Source: a virus
Virus record (IMG/VR): IMGVR_UViG_3300042521_002639
Coordinates: 1-22,098 of that record
Direction: 5' to 3' (one strand)
DNA: 22,098 nt
Positions 15,701-22,098 of the stretch are shown piece after piece. Position numbers and translations under genes: made by a program. A model generated the notes under the pieces. That model saw only the letters and a program-made list of their open reading frames with translations. It did no database searches and was not told the DNA's origin. The number at the start of each line of letters is the position of its first letter. Positions within the stretch are counted from its first letter, which is position 1.

Positions 15701-17934
15701 CAGACACTATCAATACCCAAGTAAGTATTGTTGCTTCATTATCTGGAAGTAGTGTTGGATCTGTAAGTATTATTAATTCTGGTGGAAATCTTAAGAGCAC
15801 TGACAATGATGCTATTGCAATTAATAATACAAATGGTGTTGGAATTATTAGTGCCACTTATTCATCTCCAAATGTTACATTAAGACTTCAAACACCTACA
15901 TCAGGATTTACTACAAGTAATCCTTTGCCATTTGCAGTTGGAGACCAAATATTTGTAGAAAATATTGGAGTTTCTACTGGTAAAGGATACAATTCTTCAG
16001 AATATGGATATCGCTATTGGACTATTACTGGTGTTAATACTGCATTTGGATTAATTAATCAGGCAACGATTTCATATTCTGTAGATGAAGACCCAGGTAT
16101 TCACGATGGACAACAATATGGATCCGTTTCTAATGTAAAAAATCTAGCTACATTCACTATTACTCTTAAAGAAGGTGAATTTTTCAATGGTGAAGAAGTA
16201 TATACAAATAATTCATCTGTGAATGTTATTTCTGGAAATGATCCAGTAACCAATGTTTTAAGAGTTAATAGTCTTGTTGGATTAAACACTGGAGATCTGT
16301 TAAGGGGAAGAACTTCTGGATCTTCTGGCATTATCGAAAGTATGCAAGATTATTCTGGATACTTTGATGTAAATTCAACCATATCGAAAGATTTTGGATG
16401 GGAAAAAGATACTGGCAAACTTAATGACTTTTTCCAAAGAATACAAGATAGTGATTACTATCAACAGTTTGCATATTCATTAAAAAGTAAAGTTGGTATT
16501 AGTAGTTGGAGTGAACCTGTTGACAGTTTGGCACATATTGCAGGTTTCAAAAAACATTCTGACTTATTGATACCATCAGATAGTCTTGCTGGACTTGGTA
16601 GCACTAGTATTTCAACTGGAATTGGAACTCAAGCAAGTACAGTTGTATTAGTAAATCCAGATCCTGTAAAAATGTATTGTAAACATGATTGGGATCTTGT
16701 CTATGAAAAAACAAACGATGATGCAACGATTAGTGATGAAATTGTTTTTAAATCCAATAGATTTGGTGATGCTTTAATTTGCAAATCAAATAGAGTTCTT
16801 GAAATTGACGATATTAGTCCACAGTTCTATTCAGATCCTAACATTAGTAGATCTCTAGAACTTGATAGTTTTGATATTACTTCTGCATCTGCTATTAAGT
16901 ATTATGCTCAAGTAGTTCTTGATACTTCTTTAGGAATTACCTTTAATGAAACCCAATACACAGAATTTGTGGTGTCCCATGATGGAACGATTTCGTTCAA
17001 CAATCAATATTCTGATATATCTGATGCATTTGATTTAGGTGATTTTAGTACTTCAATTTCTGGAACAACTGTTTCAATATTGTTCTCACCATATAATACA
17101 ACTTATACCTACGATCTTACTTTCTATAAAGAAAAAATTGAACCTGGAGTTGGAGTTGGAACTACTTCATTTGGACATGTCCAAAAAGTTGGTGTAGCAT
17201 CTTTCATTGCTGCTTCTGGATCCCCATCATCACAAATAATTCAATCTATTGATGCAAATCAATTTAAGAGTGGTAGTGTAATTGTTTCTGTTATTGGTCC
17301 TAATCAAAAAAATATTACTGAAGCATCATTCTTGGGAATAGGATCTACATCACAATATATTGAATTTGGAAAAATGGAAAGTGGTGTAGGTCTTGGAACA
17401 TTTAGTGTAGATATGACTGCAACCAATAATTTACAATTAAAATGGTTACCAGCAGCTGGAGTTGGAGTTACTGTTGCAATGCTTTCTACTTTAGTTGGAG
17501 TTGCTACAACAGTTTCGACAGGAATTCCTGGTACGAGTTATGAAGTTGGAGATGCATCTCTAAATTGTACTAGAACTACGATTAATTCTTCTGCTACACC
17601 ATCAGCAGAAATAATTTCTACAATTTCTTCCAATAGTTATGTTTCTATAAAATATTTGGTAGAAATACATAATACAACCGATAATGAATATTCTTTCTTC
17701 CATGTAGCAGCAAATATTTACGGCGATGTGGTTAACTACATAAAATATAATAACCTTTCAACATCTTTAGATTATAGAAGAGATATTCAAAATATTGACA
17801 TGATAGTCTCTGGAGCAAGTGGATTATTAAGATTTACACCAAAAGCAAATAAAGCATATATTGTGAGAACTTCAGAAATAAGAATTGATAATCCAGATGA
17901 TGTGGCAAGTGATGTCGTCATAACCCTTCCATAA
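9736..17934 (+). CDS. Giant baseplate/tail structural protein with YHYH domain
   Basis: A 2732-residue protein at the position of T4 gene 7 (1032 aa); I do not claim orthology. The N-terminal about 240 residues (N-P-Y-F-G-E-F-L-R-Q-Y-Y, F-I-R-Q-A-K-D-F-Y-K-S-K-G-T-E-E-A-F) look like a dedicated baseplate attachment domain seen in large marine myovirus proteins. The long middle is beta-rich and modular: four copies of an H-G-x-x-x-G-E-E-V-x-Y module, two of a I-D-x-E module, several G-G-S-x-Y modules, and a YHYH-like domain at about 1120-1295. The C-terminal part has L-N-D-F-F-Q-R-I-Q-D-S-D-Y-Y-Q-Q-F-A-Y (about 2230-2250) and a Gly/Ser/Thr-rich end. Probably it extends the wedge or forms fibre-like projections. 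No catalytic motif is certain. It starts three bases after gp6. Confidence 0.8.
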   Translation: MIETSLSKVKINEIIQSQIPEYIDVENPYFGEFLRQYYYSQEYQGGPVDIADNLVEYKGLDYLNTRNLIGFTSLTSYISGVDETIYVKSTDGWPAQWGLLKIDDEIITYTGIGSTSFTGCVRGFSGIEKNTKTNQPEYLTFTSSGISTHASNARVENLSNVFLNEFLKKLKTLVLPGFENRNLYGDLNESNFIRQAKDFYKSKGTEEAFKILFKALYAEQVEMVQPQKFVIKPSDADYIKNDVLVCEVVSGNPIKIEGQTLFQNTTPLQTSGSIYNVEKAIIDGKTYYKIAISKGTTLGKFLQVGKTFVTKASGTGSTIINVDSTVGFGTTGDLTYEDLQLSYTDKNYTQFLGVSGITTSVGIGSTVFAYGLQAYSYEDGNLDNPVYLNIVGTINNFNGSALNQQEGSSINVSTLGIEQKDTRFTSWIYNTSTKYIIDKINSLGSNVYEFTFFSTHVLYVGDTLDIVDEDNNITVGTILQIINNKTIQVNCASLDLSKKYFIRRQLKTNKDYTADIQNTYSSGDTVYVASNSIPHWNINPQKRIRNFTTSGVTTFTEISITDHHFNDGELVVYKPSGTNGAVSGLSTNQSYYIRKIDDNTISLAYSLENARRGQYISIFGSGDLSGITTHSLTPYNVGFSTIGAQKLLRKFPVPEYSETKSATIQGGVGLFVNGVEIYSYKSTDKVYYGPIQSVSVLNEGSNFDVINPPRLSVYQDGHSGAGSSVITHVSGSIQEILVDTEGLDYTTTPTVYISGGNGSASAEAKMKLVSHQVDFDSTSTGGIVDTVTDKITFPEAHGFKHGEEIVYNTRGTTPIGLGTAPGTLINGSSYYVIKNNDYTISLAETRQKALAGIATLDITSNGQGFHAFSTKERRLKVDKVYIIENGTFYNRENTTTPVGINTFTDVITINNHGYSSGEELKYSTTGLSIGGLSTTTKYYAIKINEDQFRVSISTSLTNYVGLSSVGSGYHVFNYPPIVVTLNGPQGITTANATVTPIVRGSISAVHVKDGGSDFGSTIINDNYKPEIRIIEGSNASLKPLIINGRLDSIIVKSGGSNYFSVPDIIIEGDGVGAKAKANVANGQIVSIDIIDQGAGYTTNGTTVTASTPGQGAIFSSNLKEWTVNQVERYAKIGDVKSDDGFYETVRNTKLGNPYVNYYVPRNLRSFLNDSGIQHSPILGYAYDGSPIYGPYAFTNYDGTGSLKYLQSSYAKISGSRVDGPNISQYPAGFFVEDFNYVQGSGDLDEYNGRFAITPEYPNGVYAYYTTVSSSVVNDNGSPFNGVRQPVFPYVIGNYYNFTPSVFNYAYNSTQDIDPLSLNLVRNTDAYKISNGYEFISNSNKNTTTQSKILNVKSGSVEKINIVESGVDYNVGDRVVFNNKNTSGFGAIAKVSKIVGVAVTNITSSITTLSNITLVCNNNSVTAISTVPHNLVDGSYVSVVGISSTSFNNLTGTFRINVNRLTSGLATSMLATGLTTSIQITDLASKFSVNDILKIDSEQFLIMGIDKANNKLNLLRNYNGTTGAAHTNRAEIVRLEKEFTYELDKIVSLSTPKNEVVFFDASSSVGVGLSYGVGIGTTISYIGAGNSQKSIFIPTRSIFLPDNPLIHGEEVFYSPGAGTSLTYSLDGSTTSPMPSKMYVQKLTKDLIALTNVKTGINSDLSRVFFNGNIGIGNSHSFTTRRNTVSSSVKTVDVVVSTASSHRLRPDDIIDFTVVSTATSSISTLYDPVTRFISIGSSINPRLDVTTGDYLEFDVSHASLLNSRLEFFLDQDYNKKFVGSGVSSLEITNQFAPGITSAKTTIHFTEQVPPVLYYKFTSQTSTKIIEVNKDVNDYSKIVVHASKFTGTHSLTTTTNQSFTFNVFEIPERVGYTSASYINYITNSTHTKGSIAKIDILDGGKNYKSLPSVSVASTTGSSAVLRAQGSKVGAIDSVQILDFGYDYPSDKTLQPQASVPQVILLKDNYSVDTVAITSTGSKYLTAPDVIVYNRETDTINTQVSIVASLSGSSVGSVSIINSGGNLKSTDNDAIAINNTNGVGIISATYSSPNVTLRLQTPTSGFTTSNPLPFAVGDQIFVENIGVSTGKGYNSSEYGYRYWTITGVNTAFGLINQATISYSVDEDPGIHDGQQYGSVSNVKNLATFTITLKEGEFFNGEEVYTNNSSVNVISGNDPVTNVLRVNSLVGLNTGDLLRGRTSGSSGIIESMQDYSGYFDVNSTISKDFGWEKDTGKLNDFFQRIQDSDYYQQFAYSLKSKVGISSWSEPVDSLAHIAGFKKHSDLLIPSDSLAGLGSTSISTGIGTQASTVVLVNPDPVKMYCKHDWDLVYEKTNDDATISDEIVFKSNRFGDALICKSNRVLEIDDISPQFYSDPNISRSLELDSFDITSASAIKYYAQVVLDTSLGITFNETQYTEFVVSHDGTISFNNQYSDISDAFDLGDFSTSISGTTVSILFSPYNTTYTYDLTFYKEKIEPGVGVGTTSFGHVQKVGVASFIAASGSPSSQIIQSIDANQFKSGSVIVSVIGPNQKNITEASFLGIGSTSQYIEFGKMESGVGLGTFSVDMTATNNLQLKWLPAAGVGVTVAMLSTLVGVATTVSTGIPGTSYEVGDASLNCTRTTINSSATPSAEIISTISSNSYVSIKYLVEIHNTTDNEYSFFHVAANIYGDVVNYIKYNNLSTSLDYRRDIQNIDMIVSGASGLLRFTPKANKAYIVRTSEIRIDNPDDVASDVVITLP
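11401..14775 (+). repeat. Repeated HGxxxGEEVxY modules in giant protein
   Basis: Four divergent copies of a module of about 70-85 residues lie at 11401-11640, 12100-12348, 12442-12657 and 14521-14775. Each has an H-[GH]-[FY]-x-x-G-E-x-[VL]-x-Y start and a Y-Y-x-I-K-x-x-x-[DN] strand (degenerate in the fourth copy). Each then has an L-A/S-x-S-like stretch and ends in H-x-F or H-S-L. Two further copies are in the following gene (18098-18358 and 18755-18970). Similarity is at the protein level only; I saw no long exact DNA repeat. Confidence 0.7.
13081..13620 (+). other. YHYH-like domain region
   Basis: Inside the giant protein, His1174-S-P-I-L-G-Y-A-Y-D-G-S-P-I-Y-G-P-Y matches the core of the YHYH domain. 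D-L-D-E-Y-N-G-R-F follows, and then Y1261-A-Y-Y1264 where the name-giving Y-H-Y-H would be, ending in F-P-Y-V-I-G. The arrangement fits the family; the two-His motif is lost, which argues against metal or ligand chemistry. Confidence 0.75.
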
Positions 17935-17937
17935 ATA
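17930..17937 (+). promoter_or_regulatory. Late promoter octamer overlapping a stop codon
   Basis: CATAAATA is one base from the T4 late consensus and 13 bases before the next start. The TAA inside it (17932-17934) is the stop codon of the giant gene. The same octamer recurs at the next junction, which strengthens both. Confidence 0.65.
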
Positions 17938-17950
17938 TTCCAAAAACAAT

Positions 17951-20900
17951 ATGGGATTTCAGTTAGGATCCGTAAATAAACAATATAATTCTGCAACGGA
18001 AACCTTCAGGTATTCGTTTAATTTGACGCACGAAGGAGATCCTATCTTCCATAAAGTTTTTGATGGATCGAATACATCATCAGTTTTACTTGGGGCTGAT
18101 ACATTTGTTATTGATAATCATTTTTTTGTAACTGGCGAACCTTTATATTATAATGCTGGACCAGGAAATACTGCTATTAGCATAAATCCATCGAGTACTG
18201 GTGTCGGTGGAGCTACAACTTTACCGCAACGAGTGTTTGCAATTAAAATAGCAGAAAATAAATTTAAGGTTGCTGCTGCAACAACTCTTGCTTTTGCTGG
18301 AGATGCGATTGATTTAACTTCTGTTGGAATAGGAACAACGCATTCATTCACAGCAGAAAAGCAAAATAGTAAGTGTATTATTGCTTTAGATAATATTATT
18401 CAGTCTCCAATCTATAAAAGAATTGGTGCAACTACTACACTTTCATCCATTAATAATAGAATATTAGAAGTCAGTGATATTAGTATATTTAAAAATTATG
18501 ATCTAATTCAAATAAATGACGAAATTATGAGAATCCAAGTAATTGGATTTAATGGAGTTTCAAATCAAATGTTAGTTGATAGACGTTGGATGGGAACTTC
18601 ATTTGGAGGTCATTCAGCTGGAGACACTGTTCAACTTGTTTTTGGTGACTATAATATCATTAATGATGTAATTACTTTTGCAGATGTTCCATTTGGTGGA
18701 TTACGTTATACTGTAGGATTTTCTTCCGAAAATGTAAATTTAACATCAAGCAGTTTTACTGCTTTATCAGATATTTTTACAACAGGATCTCAGGTTTTAA
18801 TAAGAAGTCTTACTCCACCTTCTCCACTTCAATCCAATGAAAACTACTTTTTAATAAAAAATTCTGAAAATAATTATTCATTTTCATCATCTCTAGACAA
18901 TGCCAATGTTGGCATAGCGATTACTTTAACATCTGCTGGTATTGGAACTCATAATTTGGTTTATGTAGACGTTACTAATGGAAGTTCATTCCAAGGTAGA
19001 TCTTTTATCAGATCAAATTATGATGGTAACCTTATTATTGATGATATTTCCCAAAACTTTACTGGTATAGCAAAAACATTCACTATTAAGAGTTCTGGTG
19101 TAAATACAACAGGCATTACCAGTGATTTTGGAGTAATATTAGTTAATAATATTTTCCAGAAACCAGATGTTGATTATAATTTTATTGGAGGATCATCCAC
19201 TGGTATAACATCTATAAGATTTACTGGCAATAGCGATGCAACTGTAGAAGCATATAGTACTTCAGATGTAAACGCTAATAAACTTCCAAGAAAAGGTCTT
19301 ATTGTTTCTTTAGCAAATTCTGAAGGTTATGGATATCAACCACAATATGTCGGAACAGGAACCGCAGTGGTCTCTGGATTTGGAACGATCACAGTCGCAT
19401 TGGGATACTCTGGCAGCGGATACAGAAACGGTCCAACTACTTATAGAGTTCATGTCAATGGCGGAAATCCTACGACTGGAGCTGCTGGCACGTTCACTGT
19501 CTTAAACGGAAATATTGATAAAATTTTCATAAACACTCCAGGTGTAGGATATACTTGGACAAATGTTCCTGTAGTTTCTTTTGATGCCCCAATTCCATAT
19601 GATGATATTAGATTGATTAGTTCTTCAACTGGAATTGGAGCTTCAGCATCTATTGTTGTTGGTTCTGGGTTAAGCATAACATCTTTCCAACTTAACAATA
19701 TTGGTTATGGATTTACTGTTGGTGAACAATTAAGAATTGCTGGAATTCCTACAGTTACGAGTATTGGATCAACGTTTGCGAATGCAATATTTACAGTAAA
19801 AGAAACCAGAGATGATGAATTTGCTGGATGGGTACTTGGAAAACTTCAAGTCCTTGATGATTTCTCATCGGAATTTAATAGTGTTAAAACCACATTTACA
19901 ATCACTGAAAATGGGGTTCCATTAAGCATTGAAAAAACTCCAGGATCTCCAATTAATTTGGAAGATGTGTTGCTGATATTCATCAACGATGTTCTTCAAA
20001 AACCAGGAGATGCTTATACATTTGAAGGAGGAACTCAAATAACATTTGTAGAACCACCAGTAGCAGGATCTTCCTTACAAATATTATTTTATCGTGGAAC
20101 AGATGCTGATATTGACACTACTACAGCACTTGATACTATTAAGATTGGCGATGGAGTAACAATTCTTAAAAATCCAAATCAAATTATTCCAATTGAACAA
20201 AGTGAAAGAATTGTTAGAGCAATTGTTTCCAGAGACACTATTCAAACAAACAACTATAAAGGTCAAGGAATTAGTCAATCAACATCACCTCTTAGACCAG
20301 TTGTTTGGTGCCAGCAGCAAGAAGATTTATTTGTGGATGGCATTAAAGTAAGTAAATCTAGAGTTGAATATGCTTCAAAAATTAAACCAACAGCAAGAAT
20401 TATTAAAAATATTACCACAACGGATAATATCTTCTATGCTGATGGTGGAAGTTTAATCTTCAGTAAAACTGAAGATCCAAATACTACATCATTCGACGTT
20501 CAGATTATTGATAGTGATAAAGATAATACTGGATTTGGAACAACAACATTTATAAAACCAGTTGAGACAGTTTCATCAGTTTCAGTTCTTGGTGATGAGG
20601 GAATTATTACTGGAGTTGGAAGTACCAGTCAAGGACTTCAATTTAACTTCTTTATTCCATTAAATTCACCACTAAGGGATGCACCTTTTGGCAATATTAC
20701 TGTGACTGGAATTTCAACAGGAGATTATTTTGTTATTTCTAGATCAAATATCGGCAATGGAGTAACAGCATTATCACAAGACAGATCAACAACAGTCGGT
20801 CTTGCAACACAATTTTTAGATGGAGTTTATCAGGTAAGTCATATTGATCCTGTTGGAACTGGATTGTCAATGAGAGTTCATGTAAATATTGCCACAAACC

Positions 20901-21088
20901 ATACATTAAACTTTAGTGGTTTAGGATCTGGTGGTGGTAATTTCTATGGTGAATATAGTTGGGCTAAATTTACATCAGGAAGATCATCTGGATTAGCGTT
21001 TACTTGCAACCCTTTAAATGGATTAACTGGTATTTCAACTGCACCACAAATTGTTAGAACTACAAAGTTATCTTTAGATTACTCATAA
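17951..21088 (+). CDS. Large modular baseplate/tail structural protein, 1045 aa
   Basis: A 1045-residue protein between the giant gene and gp8. Its length is near that of T4 gp7 (1032), but I see no sequence link that would justify the name. It is beta-rich and modular: two H-x-x-x-x-G-E-x-x-Y type modules (residues about 50-136 and 269-340) and an I-N-D-E-I-M-R-I module with D-R-R-W-M-G-T-S (about 168-233). Two copies of a V-N-N/I-N-D-x-[IV]-[FL]-Q-K-P-x-x-x-Y module lie near 395 and 678, and G-Y-S-G-S-G-Y near 485. These are shared with the preceding giant protein. A structural role in the outer baseplate or as part of a fibre-like element is inferred. It is preceded by its own late promoter motif. 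A patch of high GC lies inside (19321-19500). Confidence 0.78.
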   Translation: MGFQLGSVNKQYNSATETFRYSFNLTHEGDPIFHKVFDGSNTSSVLLGADTFVIDNHFFVTGEPLYYNAGPGNTAISINPSSTGVGGATTLPQRVFAIKIAENKFKVAAATTLAFAGDAIDLTSVGIGTTHSFTAEKQNSKCIIALDNIIQSPIYKRIGATTTLSSINNRILEVSDISIFKNYDLIQINDEIMRIQVIGFNGVSNQMLVDRRWMGTSFGGHSAGDTVQLVFGDYNIINDVITFADVPFGGLRYTVGFSSENVNLTSSSFTALSDIFTTGSQVLIRSLTPPSPLQSNENYFLIKNSENNYSFSSSLDNANVGIAITLTSAGIGTHNLVYVDVTNGSSFQGRSFIRSNYDGNLIIDDISQNFTGIAKTFTIKSSGVNTTGITSDFGVILVNNIFQKPDVDYNFIGGSSTGITSIRFTGNSDATVEAYSTSDVNANKLPRKGLIVSLANSEGYGYQPQYVGTGTAVVSGFGTITVALGYSGSGYRNGPTTYRVHVNGGNPTTGAAGTFTVLNGNIDKIFINTPGVGYTWTNVPVVSFDAPIPYDDIRLISSSTGIGASASIVVGSGLSITSFQLNNIGYGFTVGEQLRIAGIPTVTSIGSTFANAIFTVKETRDDEFAGWVLGKLQVLDDFSSEFNSVKTTFTITENGVPLSIEKTPGSPINLEDVLLIFINDVLQKPGDAYTFEGGTQITFVEPPVAGSSLQILFYRGTDADIDTTTALDTIKIGDGVTILKNPNQIIPIEQSERIVRAIVSRDTIQTNNYKGQGISQSTSPLRPVVWCQQQEDLFVDGIKVSKSRVEYASKIKPTARIIKNITTTDNIFYADGGSLIFSKTEDPNTTSFDVQIIDSDKDNTGFGTTTFIKPVETVSSVSVLGDEGIITGVGSTSQGLQFNFFIPLNSPLRDAPFGNITVTGISTGDYFVISRSNIGNGVTALSQDRSTTVGLATQFLDGVYQVSHIDPVGTGLSMRVHVNIATNHTLNFSGLGSGGGNFYGEYSWAKFTSGRSSGLAFTCNPLNGLTGISTAPQIVRTTKLSLDYS

Positions 21089-21091
21089 ATA
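21084..21091 (+). promoter_or_regulatory. Late promoter octamer overlapping a stop codon
   Basis: CATAAATA again, with the TAA at 21086-21088 serving as stop of the 1045-aa gene. It lies 21 bases before the gp8 ATG, a normal late leader length. Confidence 0.65.
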
Positions 21092-21112
21092 AAACAAAAA
21101 GTCTAGAAAATA

Positions 21113-22098
21113 ATGCCCGCGATCATTACTGATCAGATCAGAGTATTGAATGCATCTAACTTTGTCAGTGGTATTTCGACCTCTGATAACAGTTATTATG
21201 TGTTTATTGGTCTACCAAATGCCACTGAAGTAAGTGCAGATTGGAATACTAATACACCATATCCAATTGATAGTTTCGATCAATATAGTGACATATATGA
21301 TACTCTAATTTCTGCAAAGAAAATCACATCAAGTGATGTCCTAAAAGTTATCAGAAAAATTTCTTGGACATCAGGTACAATTTATGAAATGTACCGACAT
21401 GATTACAGTATTAATAGAACTTCACCTCAAACTGGTGCAACTAGTTTGTATCGAACAAATTTTTATGTAATGAACTCTGACTATAGAGTTTATGAGTGCA
21501 TTTATAATGGTGCTGCTCCGTCAAATAGCGGAAAAGGAATTATTTCCTTGGAAGAACCAACTCATACGGATCTCCAACCAAGATTAGAAAGTGATGGATA
21601 TATTTGGAAATATCTGTTCTCGATTAAACCAAGTGACATCATTAAGTTTGATAGCGTAGAGTATATTCCAGTTCCTGCAAATTGGAAAACAAATTCTGAT
21701 GTTGCCGATGTTAGAAACGCTGCAGTTGATGGACAAATTGAAGTTATAACAATTGAAGACGTAACTTCAGCTTCATATCAATATAGTGGATCAAAAAATA
21801 ATGTTCCCATAAGAGGTGATGGTCAAGATGGATTAGCATCTGTTACCTTTATTGATGGAAAACCAACATCAGTAACTGTAACTAATGGTGGATCTGGTTA
21901 TACATTTGCTACACTAGATCTTGATAGTGTTGTAACTGGATCTGGTGCTAGTTTTTCAGTAATTATTCCTTCACCAGGTGGACATGGTGCAGATATTGAT
22001 AAAGAACTTGGTGCTAATAGAGTTTTAATTTACTCAAGAATTGAAAATAGTGATGTAACAAATCCAGATTTTCCTACAGGAAACCAATTTGCTAGAAT
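21113..22098 (+). CDS. 8: Baseplate wedge protein gp8, N-terminal part
   Basis: The frame from the ATG at 21113 is open to the window edge: 328 complete codons, no stop. It begins M-P-A-I-I-T-D-Q-I-R-V-L-N-A-S-N-F, typical of gp8 of cyanomyoviruses. It continues with Y-R-T-N-F-Y-V-M-N-S-D-Y-R-V-Y-E-C-I-Y-N, L-E-S-D-G-Y-I-W-K-Y-L-F-S-I and G-G-H-G-A-D-I-D-K-E-L-G-A-N. T4 gp8 has 334 residues. This one is already about that long without ending, and a G-G-S-G-Y module (about 21831-21960) sits inside it, so it is an enlarged form. In T4, gp8 dimers bind gp7 and gp10 at the wedge periphery. A late promoter motif precedes it. Confidence 0.88.
   Translation, partial: MPAIITDQIRVLNASNFVSGISTSDNSYYVFIGLPNATEVSADWNTNTPYPIDSFDQYSDIYDTLISAKKITSSDVLKVIRKISWTSGTIYEMYRHDYSINRTSPQTGATSLYRTNFYVMNSDYRVYECIYNGAAPSNSGKGIISLEEPTHTDLQPRLESDGYIWKYLFSIKPSDIIKFDSVEYIPVPANWKTNSDVADVRNAAVDGQIEVITIEDVTSASYQYSGSKNNVPIRGDGQDGLASVTFIDGKPTSVTVTNGGSGYTFATLDLDSVVTGSGASFSVIIPSPGGHGADIDKELGANRVLIYSRIENSDVTNPDFPTGNQFAR

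Noticed and set aside
9736-17934. Giant gene as two or more fused or frameshifted genes
   Set aside because: The frame is open throughout, motifs continue across it, and no internal start with a clear leader or domain break was convincing.
19450-19698. 82-codon open frame on the - strand in the 1045-aa gene
   Set aside because: It mirrors the + strand codons of a well-supported gene and its composition gives no sign of real coding; the local GC rise explains the absence of stops.
1-22098. tRNA genes, insertion sequences or integration sites
   Set aside because: I saw no cloverleaf-like sequence in the gaps, no transposase or integrase motif and no flanking inverted or target-site repeats.

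Overview
The window looks like part of a T4-like marine myovirus genome, most probably a cyanomyovirus infecting Prochlorococcus or Synechococcus. The DNA is AT-rich and all credible genes lie on the + strand. Genes are packed tightly, with ATGA or TAATG junctions. There is a recognisable T4-type baseplate run (gp25, gp6, two very large structural proteins, gp8), and T4-style late promoter octamers (TATAAATA, CATAAATA) sit at gene junctions. The host assignment is inferred from gene order and from small proteins that resemble, from memory, those of cyanomyoviruses. A related T4-like phage of another marine bacterium is not excluded.

Left part (1-6042): an accessory block. It holds four consecutive SGNH/GDSL-like proteins, the first cut by the window edge, with an HNH endonuclease gene between copies two and three. 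Two very short coupled genes follow, then a NodU/CmcH-type carbamoyltransferase, a twitch-domain radical SAM enzyme and a GT-A-like glycosyltransferase. Overlapping or abutting starts tie everything from 767 to 5205 into one apparent transcription unit. The content suggests modification of a glycan or other surface molecule of host or virion; substrate and product cannot be read from the sequence.

Middle part (6043-7447): short genes of unknown function (54, 47, 44 and 46 codons), a strong intrinsic terminator that ends directly at a start codon, and a 207-codon gene of unknown function. An exact T4 late promoter octamer lies inside the end of the 46-codon gene and reads toward gp25.

Right part (7448-22098): the baseplate module. 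gp25 (134 aa) and gp6 (626 aa) are ordinary wedge proteins. They are followed by a 2732-aa protein with a degenerate YHYH domain and many repeated beta-rich modules. Next come a 1045-aa protein built from the same modules and the first 328 codons of gp8, which also carries one of them. This sharing across three adjacent genes is the most distinctive feature of the structural part. No tRNA, rRNA, CRISPR array or insertion sequence was seen, and I found no credible gene on the - strand.
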